Positions 25,688 to 34,588 of a stretch of DNA of 64,000 nucleotides are shown here, one piece after another. The DNA comes from Oscillospiraceae bacterium. GTDB lineage: Bacteria > Bacillota > Clostridia > Oscillospirales > CAG-272. The translations under genes and the position numbers were made by a program. The notes below the pieces were generated by a model, which saw only the letters and a program-made list of their open reading frames with translations, ran no database searches and was not told the DNA's origin. The DNA is taken from assembly GCA_015064155.1 (NCBI GenBank), contig SVST01000008.1, positions 1-64,000 on the forward strand, read 5' to 3'. Position 1 is the stretch's first letter. Every line of letters starts with the position of its first letter.

Positions 25688-25716
25688 TTGACATTTTTTT
25701 CATAATGTGCTATACT
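25688..25716 (+). promoter_or_regulatory. Promoter of the small membrane protein
   Basis: TTGACA (25688-25693) and TATACT (25711-25716), 17-bp spacer. Confidence 0.8.
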
Positions 25717-25763
25717 AACAGCAGATCGGTTTGGTCTATTAAATTTATTTGGGAGGTTTGAAA

Positions 25764-26006
25764 ATGGATTTGTTGAAAAAGGTATGGCCTACACCCTTTA
25801 AGATCAAGGAGAAGGATTTTACATCTTTTCTGATTCAGCTGATCATCTTTATCGTGATCTGCGCGGTATTGGGCGTTGTGATCGGTCTTTTGGCAAAGAT
25901 CCCCGTCGTAGGCATCATCATCGGTGCTGTTGGCGGCTTGATGGGACTGTATAGCTTGATTGGCATCGTCCTTTGCATTTTGAAATACTTGGCTGTCATC
26001 GATTGA
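25764..26006 (+). CDS. Small two-helix membrane protein
   Basis: An 80-aa protein with a charged N-terminal 25 residues and two long Ile/Val/Gly-rich hydrophobic segments (about 27-47 and 50-77), the second with GAVGGLMG packing motifs. It resembles uncharacterised DUF-type small membrane proteins of Clostridia. The ATG follows GGGAGG. It is divergent from the SPFH gene across the tandem repeats, which suggests a shared envelope role (inferred). Confidence 0.75.
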   Translation: MDLLKKVWPTPFKIKEKDFTSFLIQLIIFIVICAVLGVVIGLLAKIPVVGIIIGAVGGLMGLYSLIGIVLCILKYLAVID

Positions 26007-26020
26007 GTTTTTTCGAAAGA

Positions 26021-26062
26021 GGCTATCGCGGTGAGTGATCTTACTGCGATAGTCTTTTTTTT
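26021..26062 (+). terminator. Terminator after the small membrane protein
   Basis: GGCTATCGC (26021-26029) pairs with GCGATAGTC (26046-26054) and is followed by a run of eight T. Confidence 0.9.
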
Positions 26063-26103
26063 GTTTTCAAAGCAAAAAAAGAACACCGTGTGTCAAGGAA
26101 GCC

Positions 26104-26132
26104 TTGACTTTTTCGGTGGGATATGATATGAT
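26104..26132 (+). promoter_or_regulatory. Promoter of the large surface protein
   Basis: TTGACT (26104-26109) and TATGAT (26127-26132), 17-bp spacer. The -10 region TATGATATGAT is close to the shared TATGATATCAT motif. Confidence 0.7.
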
Positions 26133-26204
26133 ATAAGATAGAAAACAAGATCGTTTGTATTGATATGGTGCAGTTTACGATCCCAATTTGGAGGTATCGA
26201 ATCG

Positions 26205-29200
26205 ATGAAACGGGCAGTAGGAATGCTGTGGATATCCTTTGTGTCGCTGCTTTTGTGCGCGGTCATGCTCGCAACGCCGGTGTCTTCCGTTGCGGTTGCC
26301 GCGAGTGAGAGCTCTCCCTTTGATTTTGGAACCGATGCGGCGGCAAAGCATGAAACGCTAGACGCGAATACGCTGATCGAGATTCTCGTGGACGGTGAGG
26401 TTTCCGCCGCGGAATCCGATTATTTGAAACGTTTTTCCGAAATTACCATGCGTTACAGTAATTTCATTCCCGAAAGCAATATTACAACGCATTACGATCG
26501 GGAGCGTCACAGCTTGGACGTTACCGTACATCCGTACTCCTATACGGCAAACAACGGAGCAACCGTGCGCTGGATTCCCACCGAGGTGTTGCTTGATGGC
26601 AAGGTGTGTGCCTTGACCCTTTCGGCGGACGGCGGATACGCTTGTACCGTGGAGGAGGTCCTGCACACGGGGATCTTCGAAATGGAGGTTCGGTTTGAAT
26701 GGAACGTGACGTTGCCGGATGATGCTGTAAATCTTTTGTTGAATGCCGCGTACACGGCGGGAAGCGATGCGCTGGAAGAGATTCTCGCGCACGAGCTGTT
26801 GGTAACGGATTACGAGGCGCGTGTTGAGGCATACCGCAAATACGTGCAGTATTTGGAGGATAAGACAGCGTACGACGTATATTGCGACGCGTATGCGGAA
26901 TATGAGCGTCAGCTTGAGGCATACAACGTCTATTTGGGTGAATTGGCGGTGTACAAAGAGCAAAAGGCACTGTACGATGCATGGCAACGCTATTTTGCTT
27001 ACGTTGATTTTCAAACCAACCGACTTCCCGATTTCAACAAGTACGTTGCATATCAGCAGCAGGTGGATGCCGTCAAGGCAAAGCTGCAGCCCCTGGAAAG
27101 TCTGTTCGTGTGGGATAGCAACGGTCGTCAGTTTTATGCCGCGCTGATGGGCAATTTGGTTACGTTGGTTCTCAAGGAGGAAAACAAGGCGGATTTGATT
27201 GCGGCAGGCTGTACGAAAGCCGACGTAAATGCCGCAGGTGTTGCGGCGGTTGCTTTGCGCGAATTGATGGAGCCCTATGCCGAATTGAGAAAGGCAAAGT
27301 ATGCGTCCTCGCACGAGAAATATACCGCGTTGTATGCGTATTACACCGAGCATCACGCCGCCCTTACCAAGCATTTTTCCGATCTTTGCAGTGCGCTTAA
27401 TTCGCTTTGCGATTGTTCGGTTTTGATTATCAATTTGGACAAGGAGAATAAGCTGGAGCATTATCGCAAGTTCGTGGCACAGCTTTACGTAACGGCAACC
27501 GCCTTGGACGACAGTGTCAAGCGGGATCCTGCGTGGACGGTAAACAAAAGGGTATGGAGCACCGTCATCCAGGAATGTAACATTGTGCCTGACGATATTC
27601 TTGCCGACCCCTCTACCGCTTCCATGCCCGCGGACGAGGTACCGCCCGTGGAGGAGGTGCCGGAGGCAACCCGTCCGGAGGGAGAACAGCTGCGCGAAGA
27701 ACCCACCGCACCCAAGACTGTCGAAGAGCCAAGCGAACCCGAAGTCGTTGTGAACCCCGATCTTGCGGGGATTCCGCCCGTTGCCGAGAAGCCGGAGGAT
27801 ACGGCACCCATCGCCCCCGTGATTGATGAAACGCTTCGTACGCTTGCGCTGCAAATTCGGGAGGGAAGCTTTGCTTCCCGCGATCCTGCCGAAGCCAATC
27901 GCTCGTTTTGCTTGCAGACCTCGGTCAGCCGTTCGGTTTCGGTAGATAATCGCAAGCAGATTCGATTCTATGCGTCCGACCGTACGACGCTGTTGGCAGA
28001 GAAGTGGGTAGAGTACGGAACCGCCTTTTCTGCCGACGGAATTGAAGCAACCCGACCCTCCGACGCGCAATATCATTATCGGTTTGACGGTTGGAGGTTG
28101 TCCGACGGAACAGCTCCCTCGGACGTTGTTGAATCGGATATGACGCTGATTGCGCAGTTTGTACCCGAATTGCGCTCGTATACGGTAACCTGGATTTTGA
28201 ATGCGGCAACCAGAACCGAGGAGGTCTTTTACGGAACGGTTCCGACACCGCCGTTTTCACTGACTCCCACTCCGTCGGTTGGTCATCAATACGTTTTTTC
28301 GGGTTGGTCACCAAGCGTTGAGCCGGTTACGGGGGACGTAACCTACCAAGCAACGCTTCTTTTGGAGCCGCTTCTGTATACCGTGACGTGGAATTTTGGA
28401 GATCGAGTGGAAACCACGACCGTAGCGTATGGGTCTGTGCCGGAGTATACGGGTGACGTTTCCCGTGCGCCCGACAATGCTCGCTATGAGTTTGAGGGAT
28501 GGTTCGATGCGTGGAACGACGCTCCGATGGGCATTACCGGGGACGTTACCTATACGGCGAGATATAAGCGGATTGCGCTTGCGACCAAGACCGATCAGAA
28601 AACCGAGTTGACGGTCAGCCATACCGAGAGCGCGATCGTGGTTGAATGTGCGTCGGTTTCCGATTTGTACGTGCGCGAGGCAGCACGGCTTGCGCGAGAA
28701 ACCGGAAAATCCTTGACGTTGCAGTTTGAGCAGCTATCAATGACCGTCAAGGCGGAGAATTTGGGCATTTATTTGGAGTCCGCGTGCGAGCGAATCAAGC
28801 TTCACTCGAAGCAAGAGAATAACGGATTGCTTTTGGAGCTGCAATACCTCGATCAAACCAATACGAGTATTCCGATCGAGCTGCCCGTATCGCTGAATTT
28901 GCAGATGGATTCGGCAAACGTTTCGGTTTCCGATGGAGAAAATTCGAAGCCGATTGAAAACGGAACGGTAGACGTGGTTGGATCGGTCAATCTTCAAGTC
29001 AAGCCGATTCACAGCGTGGCGGTATCGGTAAACGGGAATCAAAACTGCGACGTTTCCAAAATTCCCGTCAGGGCAGAGGTTGGTACGTTGATTGATTTGC
29101 GTGTCAGCTGCGATTTCGGATATGAGATTTCGGGCGCGCGTGTCCGCACCGCGGACGGTGTTGAGATTGCCGTCGATCAGCTTTGCTTCGTGATGCCGAA

Positions 29201-29609
29201 TGCCGATGTGACGGTGGAGCTGCAGATTTCGCGGATTGTGTATACGGTGGTCTTCCGTGTGGACGGACAGGTCATTTCGCAAAGCACGTACGGGCTTGGG
29301 GAGAAGATCGTCTTGCCCGCAACACCGACAAAGCCCTCCGACGGACAATACGACTACACCTTTAAGAGCTGGACTCCCGATCCGTTGACCGCAATCGGAG
29401 AGGTTCGGGAGCTGTATTTCGACGCGATTTTTGAAGCGTTTCCCGTTACCCACGGAAATCCGTATCACTCGGGTCGGAACAACAACTTTATGTTAACCGT
29501 CATTTTGCCGATTTTGGCGGCGGTGTTAGTGGTTGGGATCACCGCTTTTGTCGTGCGTCGCAAAAGAAAGAAAAAGAAGGCGAACGCGAGCGCAAGCACC
29601 GATACGTAA
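26205..29609 (+). CDS. Large membrane-anchored surface protein with InlB B-repeat-like domains
   Basis: A 1134-aa protein predicted to be exported and anchored. Order of parts: signal peptide (1-30); beta domain; helical region with repeated YxxYxxxLxxYxxY heptads (about 190-420); Pro/Glu/Val-rich linker (about 475-535); several Listeria-Bacteroides (InlB B) repeats with the pattern YTVTW...GWSP...DVTYQA (about 590-800); beta domains including a further repeat near the end; then one membrane helix (about 1095-1115) and a Lys/Arg tail. No LPXTG is seen, so anchoring is by the C-terminal helix. Likely adhesin or cell-surface scaffold; ligand unknown. ATG 26205 follows GGAGG. Confidence 0.85.
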   Translation: MKRAVGMLWISFVSLLLCAVMLATPVSSVAVAASESSPFDFGTDAAAKHETLDANTLIEILVDGEVSAAESDYLKRFSEITMRYSNFIPESNITTHYDRERHSLDVTVHPYSYTANNGATVRWIPTEVLLDGKVCALTLSADGGYACTVEEVLHTGIFEMEVRFEWNVTLPDDAVNLLLNAAYTAGSDALEEILAHELLVTDYEARVEAYRKYVQYLEDKTAYDVYCDAYAEYERQLEAYNVYLGELAVYKEQKALYDAWQRYFAYVDFQTNRLPDFNKYVAYQQQVDAVKAKLQPLESLFVWDSNGRQFYAALMGNLVTLVLKEENKADLIAAGCTKADVNAAGVAAVALRELMEPYAELRKAKYASSHEKYTALYAYYTEHHAALTKHFSDLCSALNSLCDCSVLIINLDKENKLEHYRKFVAQLYVTATALDDSVKRDPAWTVNKRVWSTVIQECNIVPDDILADPSTASMPADEVPPVEEVPEATRPEGEQLREEPTAPKTVEEPSEPEVVVNPDLAGIPPVAEKPEDTAPIAPVIDETLRTLALQIREGSFASRDPAEANRSFCLQTSVSRSVSVDNRKQIRFYASDRTTLLAEKWVEYGTAFSADGIEATRPSDAQYHYRFDGWRLSDGTAPSDVVESDMTLIAQFVPELRSYTVTWILNAATRTEEVFYGTVPTPPFSLTPTPSVGHQYVFSGWSPSVEPVTGDVTYQATLLLEPLLYTVTWNFGDRVETTTVAYGSVPEYTGDVSRAPDNARYEFEGWFDAWNDAPMGITGDVTYTARYKRIALATKTDQKTELTVSHTESAIVVECASVSDLYVREAARLARETGKSLTLQFEQLSMTVKAENLGIYLESACERIKLHSKQENNGLLLELQYLDQTNTSIPIELPVSLNLQMDSANVSVSDGENSKPIENGTVDVVGSVNLQVKPIHSVAVSVNGNQNCDVSKIPVRAEVGTLIDLRVSCDFGYEISGARVRTADGVEIAVDQLCFVMPNADVTVELQISRIVYTVVFRVDGQVISQSTYGLGEKIVLPATPTKPSDGQYDYTFKSWTPDPLTAIGEVRELYFDAIFEAFPVTHGNPYHSGRNNNFMLTVILPILAAVLVVGITAFVVRRKRKKKKANASASTDT

Positions 29610-29627
29610 TTTTGAGGAATGAAAAAA

Positions 29628-29652
29628 GATGGGCTGTCTACGACAGCCCATC
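29628..29652. terminator. Bidirectional terminator
   Basis: GATGGGCTGT (29628-29637) pairs with ACAGCCCATC (29643-29652). On the minus strand six T follow, so it mainly ends the pseudouridine synthase gene. Confidence 0.8.
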
Positions 29653-29662
29653 AGCTTCCATT

Positions 29663-30349
29663 TTATTCCGATGCTTTTTGCGCACCGAGAAAATCCTCAA
29701 AAATCGGTGCGTCGGGCTCCTTTTCAAACGAGAGGAGCTGTTTGGTTTTGGGATGCTCAAGCGTCAGGCGGTGTGAAAAAAGCGCGATGGGACAGTGATC
29801 GTTTGCACCGTATTTTCCATCCCCCACCAACGGGTGACAGCGAGAGGAAAATTGTACGCGAATTTGATGGGTACGTCCCGTTTGCAGCGTGATGGCAACG
29901 AGCGATACTTTCCCGTATGCGGGGTGATCCTTTGCGGCTAACACGCGATACTCAAGGCGTGCCTCCTTGACGCCTTTTCGCGCGCGGTCAACCACAAAGC
30001 TTTTGTTGCGCGCGCGGTCGTAAAACAAAAGATCGGAAAGACTGCCCCGGGGCGACTGCGGTTCTCCGTGGACGACTGCTAAATATTCCTTTTTGACGCG
30101 GTTTTCAGAAACTGCGCGCGACAGGGAAGCCGCAGCCTCCGGGGTGCGCGCGTAAACCATCACACCGCCGACACCGCGATCCAAACGGTGAATAACGCCA
30201 ACGTAGCCGTTTTTGTTCCGTGTTGCCAGCCACCGCGCCAGGCTTTGGGGAGAGTCGCTGTCCTCGGAAAGCATTTGCGGCGGCTTTACCACCACCGTCA
30301 GATAGGGGTCTTCGAATACAATTTCGGGAAATAGTTCGGGATTCATCAT
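29663..30349 (-). CDS. RluA-family RNA pseudouridine synthase
   Basis: A 228-aa enzyme that would isomerise specific uridines of rRNA or tRNA. The catalytic motif GVIHRLDRGVGG (Asp nucleophile) and the RTHQIRVQFSS segment are present. It lacks an N-terminal S4 domain, like short RluA/TruC forms. ATG 30349 with AAAAGGA upstream is chosen; a much longer upstream frame would overlap birA on the opposite strand. The target uridine is not predictable. Confidence 0.9.
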   Translation of the reverse strand: MMNPELFPEIVFEDPYLTVVVKPPQMLSEDSDSPQSLARWLATRNKNGYVGVIHRLDRGVGGVMVYARTPEAAASLSRAVSENRVKKEYLAVVHGEPQSPRGSLSDLLFYDRARNKSFVVDRARKGVKEARLEYRVLAAKDHPAYGKVSLVAITLQTGRTHQIRVQFSSRCHPLVGDGKYGANDHCPIALFSHRLTLEHPKTKQLLSFEKEPDAPIFEDFLGAQKASE

Positions 30350-30378
30350 AATTTTTCCTTTTTTGTGGAGATTTGAGT

Positions 30379-31155
30379 ATGGAAAAAGACGTATTGAACT
30401 TAGAAAGCGTGCAACGCGAGCTGGGAGAACTCCCGATCGAGCTGTGCGTGCTGGATTGCGTGGATTCCACCAACGAGCAGGCAAAGCGCATGGCAATTGC
30501 GGGAGAGCGCCGTACCGTTTTAATTGCCGCCGAGCAGCAGACGCGCGGGCGGGGACGGTTGGGAAGAAGCTTTTTTTCACCTGCGTCCACCGGCATTTAT
30601 TTCAGTATTTTGCATACGGTTGACCGTCCGCTTCAAAGCGCGGTTTCGTTGACGGGTGCCACAGCCGTAGCCGTTATGCGTGCGCTTCGCACCAAAACGG
30701 GGCGGCAGACCCAAATCAAATGGGTGAACGATCTGTATTTAGACGGAAAAAAGGTTTGCGGGATTCTTGCCGAAGCCCTTTCGGGCTTGGAAGAGGGGCG
30801 TCAACAGTTGATCGTTGGAATCGGAATCAATCTGCGTACCGATGCGTTTCCCGACGAGCTTTCCGAGAAAGCCGGCGCGGTTCACGGGTCGTACGCGACA
30901 CGTGCTTCCTTGATTGCCGAGATTTACCGTGAGCTGAAGCCCTTTTTGGAGAATCTCGAGGATCGCACGTGGCTTGAGGATTACCGAGCCCATTCCTGCG
31001 TGATCGGGAAGGAGATTACGTGGACGGACGGAGAGAATACCCGAAGCGGCAGAGCAGTGGGAATCAATTCCCTGGGGGAATTGGAGGTGCAAACCCCTGC
31101 AAACGAAGCTTATACGTTGCGAACGGGAGAAATCTCGGTTCGCGTGCAGAACTGA
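30379..31155 (+). CDS. birA: Biotin--[acetyl-CoA-carboxylase] ligase
   Basis: A 258-aa biotin protein ligase that activates biotin with ATP and attaches it to a carboxylase lysine. STNEQAKRMA, the biotin/ATP loop TRGRGRLGRSFFSP and KWVNDLYLDGKKVCGIL are clear, with a small C-terminal SH3-like domain. There is no N-terminal HTH, so it is a class I ligase that does not repress transcription directly. The ATG follows GGAG. Confidence 0.94.
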   Translation: MEKDVLNLESVQRELGELPIELCVLDCVDSTNEQAKRMAIAGERRTVLIAAEQQTRGRGRLGRSFFSPASTGIYFSILHTVDRPLQSAVSLTGATAVAVMRALRTKTGRQTQIKWVNDLYLDGKKVCGILAEALSGLEEGRQQLIVGIGINLRTDAFPDELSEKAGAVHGSYATRASLIAEIYRELKPFLENLEDRTWLEDYRAHSCVIGKEITWTDGENTRSGRAVGINSLGELEVQTPANEAYTLRTGEISVRVQN

Positions 31156-31161
31156 TCGGTT

Positions 31162-31189
31162 GGGTGAGGGTTGCTCCTCACCCTTTTTT
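31162..31189 (+). terminator. Terminator after birA
   Basis: GGGTGAGG (31162-31169) pairs with CCTCACCC (31176-31183) and is followed by seven T. It overlaps the last codons of the convergent AraC gene. Confidence 0.9.
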
Positions 31190-32005
31190 TGCGGTTTTTC
31201 GGTAGTGGGTCGGAGAAACACCGATTTTTCTTCGAAACAGTCCCGAGAAATAAAACTCGTCCTCAAAGGATAAATAGGCGGCAATGTCGCGCACCGACAT
31301 ACCCGTTTCGGTTAACAGCTGGCAGGCAAGCGTGAGCTTGCGGTTCAGGACGTAGCGGTAAGGAGGCATTCCGATTGCCGTTCGGAACAGCCGTTCGGCT
31401 TGCGAGGACGATTTGCCGGCAACGGCGGCAAGCTGTTCCAAGCGGATTGCATCGGTTTCATGCTGTTCGATGTAGTCAAGCATGGCTTGCACGGGGGTGC
31501 GGGCAGGTTGCTCGCTGGCAGAGAGTGCCAAGGACATTCGGTGGAGGAGCTGCGTGAGCAGTGCAACACACTTTTCGGTGGTATGTGCGCCGTTTGGATG
31601 CTCGGCATAATACTGGAACTTTTGCAGAAGATCGGAGGTGTCCAATGCGGGGAAATAATAGGTGTGCGTGAGGTCAAACTGACGAAGCAGCTCTTCTACG
31701 TAACTCCCCGAGAGATTGATCCAGATTTTTTTCCAAGGGGCTTTGCGATCACTGTAGTAGTGATGATCCTTTCCCTGCGGCAGGCAGTAGGTATCGCCGG
31801 CTTTCGGAGAAAATTGCCGATCTCCGATTTCGACGTGTCCGCATCCCGAAAGAATGTATTCGATGCACATGACGCGAGAAGCGGGACGGTCGATGGAATA
31901 GTTTTTGTTTGGGTAGGTCGTGCCGCACAGATGAAATCGCAGATCCACGCTTTTGGGAAGACCTTCGTTAATCGATTTCATTTGACAGATTTTTTCTTTG
32001 AGCAT
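31178..32005 (-). CDS. AraC-family regulator
   Basis: A 275-aa regulator with an N-terminal AraC cupin domain (about 15-140; EYILSGCGHVEIG, PQGKDHHYYSD) and a C-terminal double HTH (about 170-275). The ATG at 32005 has GAGGGA upstream. It is not divergent to any obvious catabolic operon, so its target is unknown. Confidence 0.87.
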   Translation of the reverse strand: MLKEKICQMKSINEGLPKSVDLRFHLCGTTYPNKNYSIDRPASRVMCIEYILSGCGHVEIGDRQFSPKAGDTYCLPQGKDHHYYSDRKAPWKKIWINLSGSYVEELLRQFDLTHTYYFPALDTSDLLQKFQYYAEHPNGAHTTEKCVALLTQLLHRMSLALSASEQPARTPVQAMLDYIEQHETDAIRLEQLAAVAGKSSSQAERLFRTAIGMPPYRYVLNRKLTLACQLLTETGMSVRDIAAYLSFEDEFYFSGLFRRKIGVSPTHYRKTAKKG

Positions 32006-32108
32006 GGAGATCCCTCGCTTTCGGCTTTTATTATAGCAGAGAAGCCCTCGAATGTCAACCGTTTCCATCCATGGAATAATTTGGCACATGAGGATTTTTT
32101 GCATATCG

Positions 32109-32137
32109 TTGCTTTTTCGCTTGAAATATGGTACAAT
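32109..32137 (+). promoter_or_regulatory. Promoter of the phospholipase C-like gene
   Basis: TTGCTT (32109-32114) and TACAAT (32132-32137), 17-bp spacer. Confidence 0.65.
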
Positions 32138-32166
32138 AAAAACAGCATTTTGGGCAAGGAGGCTAT

Positions 32167-32736
32167 ATGAAACAAAAGGATCACAAGGCATTGGGCTTGT
32201 TTTTATTGGACAGCGCGAAGGATCAACGGGTTTGGCAAAGAACCTGGCATCGCCGCTTTTTTTTATATGGGTGCGTGGGACCCGATTATTTTCCGCTGAC
32301 CTATTTTTGCGGCTTTCGCAAAGGACACACAATGAAAGGGCATCATGCGGAGTATTCGCAACAAAAGATCGGTCGGTCGATTCGACGGTTGCAAGAGCGA
32401 GGCGTTCGCCGATTGCGCGACTGCTTCCGATTGGGGACGCTGATGCATTATTTATCGGATTCCTTTACCTATTCTCATACCGAGTCGTTCTTTGGGGATA
32501 TGCGTGAGCACCGCGATTATGAAAAGAAATTGCATCCCTGCTTTGCCTCCTTCTTGACAGCGGCAGATCACGATCATTGCCGCAGGGGCGAGAGGGGCAA
32601 AGAGACACTTCACGAGTGGCTTTTTCGGAAGCGTTGCGAATACCGTGCCGAAAAAAAGGGGACGGAACGCGATTGCAGCTATATTTTGCATGCGTGTACG
32701 ACCCTATTTTGGGGATTGTGTGAGGAGCGCGGCTGA
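32167..32736 (+). CDS. Zinc-dependent phospholipase C-family protein
   Basis: A 189-aa protein with regularly placed His/Asp pairs: a Trp-Arg-His start, GPDY, GHHAEYS, and RLGTLMHYLSDSFTYSHTES, the signature of the zinc-dependent phospholipase C/S1-P1 nuclease fold. No signal peptide is visible, unlike secreted toxins, so it is probably cytosolic. Such short forms are common and uncharacterised in Clostridia. Confidence 0.7.
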   Translation: MKQKDHKALGLFLLDSAKDQRVWQRTWHRRFFLYGCVGPDYFPLTYFCGFRKGHTMKGHHAEYSQQKIGRSIRRLQERGVRRLRDCFRLGTLMHYLSDSFTYSHTESFFGDMREHRDYEKKLHPCFASFLTAADHDHCRRGERGKETLHEWLFRKRCEYRAEKKGTERDCSYILHACTTLFWGLCEERG

Positions 32737-32750
32737 CGAAAAGAGAAACG

Positions 32751-32779
32751 AAAAAGGGCTGTTTTGGGACAGCCCCTTT
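32751..32779. terminator. Terminator between convergent genes
   Basis: AAAAAGGGCTGT pairs with ACAGCCCCTTT around a short loop and is followed by GTTTTGTT. Confidence 0.75.
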
Positions 32780-32796
32780 GTTTTGTTGTATCAAGT

Positions 32797-33492
32797 TTAT
32801 TTAAAGTAGTATAAACCGCTGAATCCGTGGCTTTGGAATTCCTTTTGATATTCTTCGGGGGTCATCCAGCTTTCTTTGGTGTAGTCATCAAAGAAGGTTC
32901 CCAATTCGCGGTTATAATAGGAAACGCAGGAGTTGTATTGTCTGTCTGCGGAGTGATATGCCAGTGAAATGCGCATATAGGGGATCAGCTTTCCGCTTTC
33001 CCATACGTACAGTGTGGTGGCATCGGTGATGGTTGTGTCAGCGTTTTTGTCGGTTACAACCGTGTGTGTAAAGCCCAAAATTCCTTGCTGCTCGGGGTTC
33101 GGCTGTACGTTATACAGCTCGTTCAGCTCCTTGTTTGATACGTATTCCTGGGTTGCGGGGTTGTACAAAAAGCAAGCGTAGGATACGCAATCCTCTGTGA
33201 CGGCGGTTGCAATGCGCAGATCTCTGTGTCCGTCAAAGTTCAAATCCTCTGCGTAAAAGCCGTAGGTTTCATTTTTGTTTCCGATTCTTTTGGAAACCTT
33301 TACCTTTTTCTGCCAAAGCACCGAGTCGCCGTTTTTAACGACGATCTGTTTTGCCCGCGAACCCGATCCGCGGACACAGTAGGTGATGCCGTCGTAGCTG
33401 ACCTCGTACAAAAGGTCGTATTTTTCTTTTGCGCAGGAGCAAACCGTCAACAACAGTGCCATGCAAAGCAAAAGGGACAAGATTTTTTTCAT
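32797..33492 (-). CDS. Predicted lipoprotein of unknown function
   Basis: A 231-aa protein with a clear lipoprotein signal (LLLTVCSC, lipid-modified Cys about residue 20). The mature domain includes YAEDLNFDGHRDLRI, an Asp-rich FG-GAP/EF-like turn seen in XAC2610-type proteins. No family was otherwise recognised. It is divergent from the ABC exporter genes and has its own promoter. Confidence 0.78.
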   Translation of the reverse strand: MKKILSLLLCMALLLTVCSCAKEKYDLLYEVSYDGITYCVRGSGSRAKQIVVKNGDSVLWQKKVKVSKRIGNKNETYGFYAEDLNFDGHRDLRIATAVTEDCVSYACFLYNPATQEYVSNKELNELYNVQPNPEQQGILGFTHTVVTDKNADTTITDATTLYVWESGKLIPYMRISLAYHSADRQYNSCVSYYNRELGTFFDDYTKESWMTPEEYQKEFQSHGFSGLYYFK

Positions 33493-33530
33493 GCGGGAGC
33501 CCTCCCTCGGAATTTGTATTCATCTTTTTT

Positions 33531-33559
33531 ATTATATCAAATTTCGGCTTCCTTGTCAA
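33531..33559 (-). promoter_or_regulatory. Promoter of the lipoprotein gene at 32797
   Basis: On the minus strand TTGACA (33554-33559) and TATAAT (33531-33536), 17-bp spacer. Confidence 0.85.
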
Positions 33560-33607
33560 TGGCCGCGCTTGATTTTGCATTTGATTTGAAAAAAATCAAA
33601 AAAGCTA

Positions 33608-33648
33608 TTGACAAACAAATGCTTTTATGATATCATTATGATATCATA
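33608..33648 (+). promoter_or_regulatory. Promoter and palindromic operator of ABC exporter 1
   Basis: TTGACA (33608-33613) and TATCAT (33631-33636), 17-bp spacer. TATGATATCAT occurs twice in tandem (33626-33636 and 33637-33647), covering the -10 and the predicted transcription start. Such placement fits a repressor site. Confidence 0.7.
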
Positions 33649-33673
33649 AGCTAACGAAAAGGGGTGTAACAGG

Positions 33674-34588
33674 TTGCATACAGTGATCGAAATAAACGGC
33701 TTGCAAAAACGATTTGGTGATATTTGTGCGGTTGACAATCTATCCTTTCGGGTTCGAAAGGGCGAGCTGTTTGCGTTTTTGGGTGTAAACGGTGCGGGAA
33801 AATCCACAACGATCAATATTTTATGCGGTCAGCTTCCCAAGGACGGAGGAACCGTCCGTATCAACGGATGCGACATATCGCAGCAACCGAATGCGGCAAA
33901 AAAGAGTCTTGGCATCGTGTTTCAAAATTCTGTTCTGGATCGTGCATTAACGGTTTGGGAGAATCTGGAGAGCCGAGCTGCGCTTTACGGGATCTACGAC
34001 AAAGAGCTGCGAGCGCGTGTCAAGGAGCTTTCCGGGATGCTGGATTTTGAAGATCTTCTTTCGCGCCGTGTCGGGAAGCTTTCCGGCGGACAACGGCGGC
34101 GGATCGATATTGCCCGCGCTTTGCTTCATCATCCGCAGATTTTGATTTTGGACGAACCGACCACGGGACTGGATCCGCAGACCCGAAGGCTTTTGTGGGA
34201 TGTTTTGAACGATTTGCGAAAGCGGGAGCAAATGACGGTCTTTTTAACCACGCATTATATGGAGGAAGCCGCAGATGCCGATGACGTTCTGATTCTGGAT
34301 CACGGCAGAATCGTGGCACAGGGAACACCCCTGGAGCTGAAAAACACCTACACGGGAGATTTTATTACGTTGTATCGAGTATCGGAGGAGGCGGTGGCAG
34401 CATTGGGGCTGCCTTATGAGTGCTTGCGCGATGCGTATCGGATATCGATTGCGAATACCGCGGAGGCAACCGCGCTGATTACGGCGAATCCAACGCTCTT
34501 TACCGATTATGAGATCACCAAGGGAAAGATGGACGACGTATTTCTTGCCGCAACGGGGAAATCCTTGACGGGAGGTGATTCCGTATGA
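33674..34588 (+). CDS. ABC transporter ATP-binding protein (exporter 1)
   Basis: A 304-aa ATPase of the drug/antibiotic-exporter type. Walker A GVNGAGKST, signature LSGGQRRRID and Walker B ILILDEPTTGLD are intact. A C-terminal accessory domain of about 80 residues follows the ATPase core. The TTG start at 33674 is nine bases after AAAGGGG; GTG at 33683 is an alternative. The stop overlaps the permease start (ATGA). Confidence 0.92.
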   Translation: MHTVIEINGLQKRFGDICAVDNLSFRVRKGELFAFLGVNGAGKSTTINILCGQLPKDGGTVRINGCDISQQPNAAKKSLGIVFQNSVLDRALTVWENLESRAALYGIYDKELRARVKELSGMLDFEDLLSRRVGKLSGGQRRRIDIARALLHHPQILILDEPTTGLDPQTRRLLWDVLNDLRKREQMTVFLTTHYMEEAADADDVLILDHGRIVAQGTPLELKNTYTGDFITLYRVSEEAVAALGLPYECLRDAYRISIANTAEATALITANPTLFTDYEITKGKMDDVFLAATGKSLTGGDSV

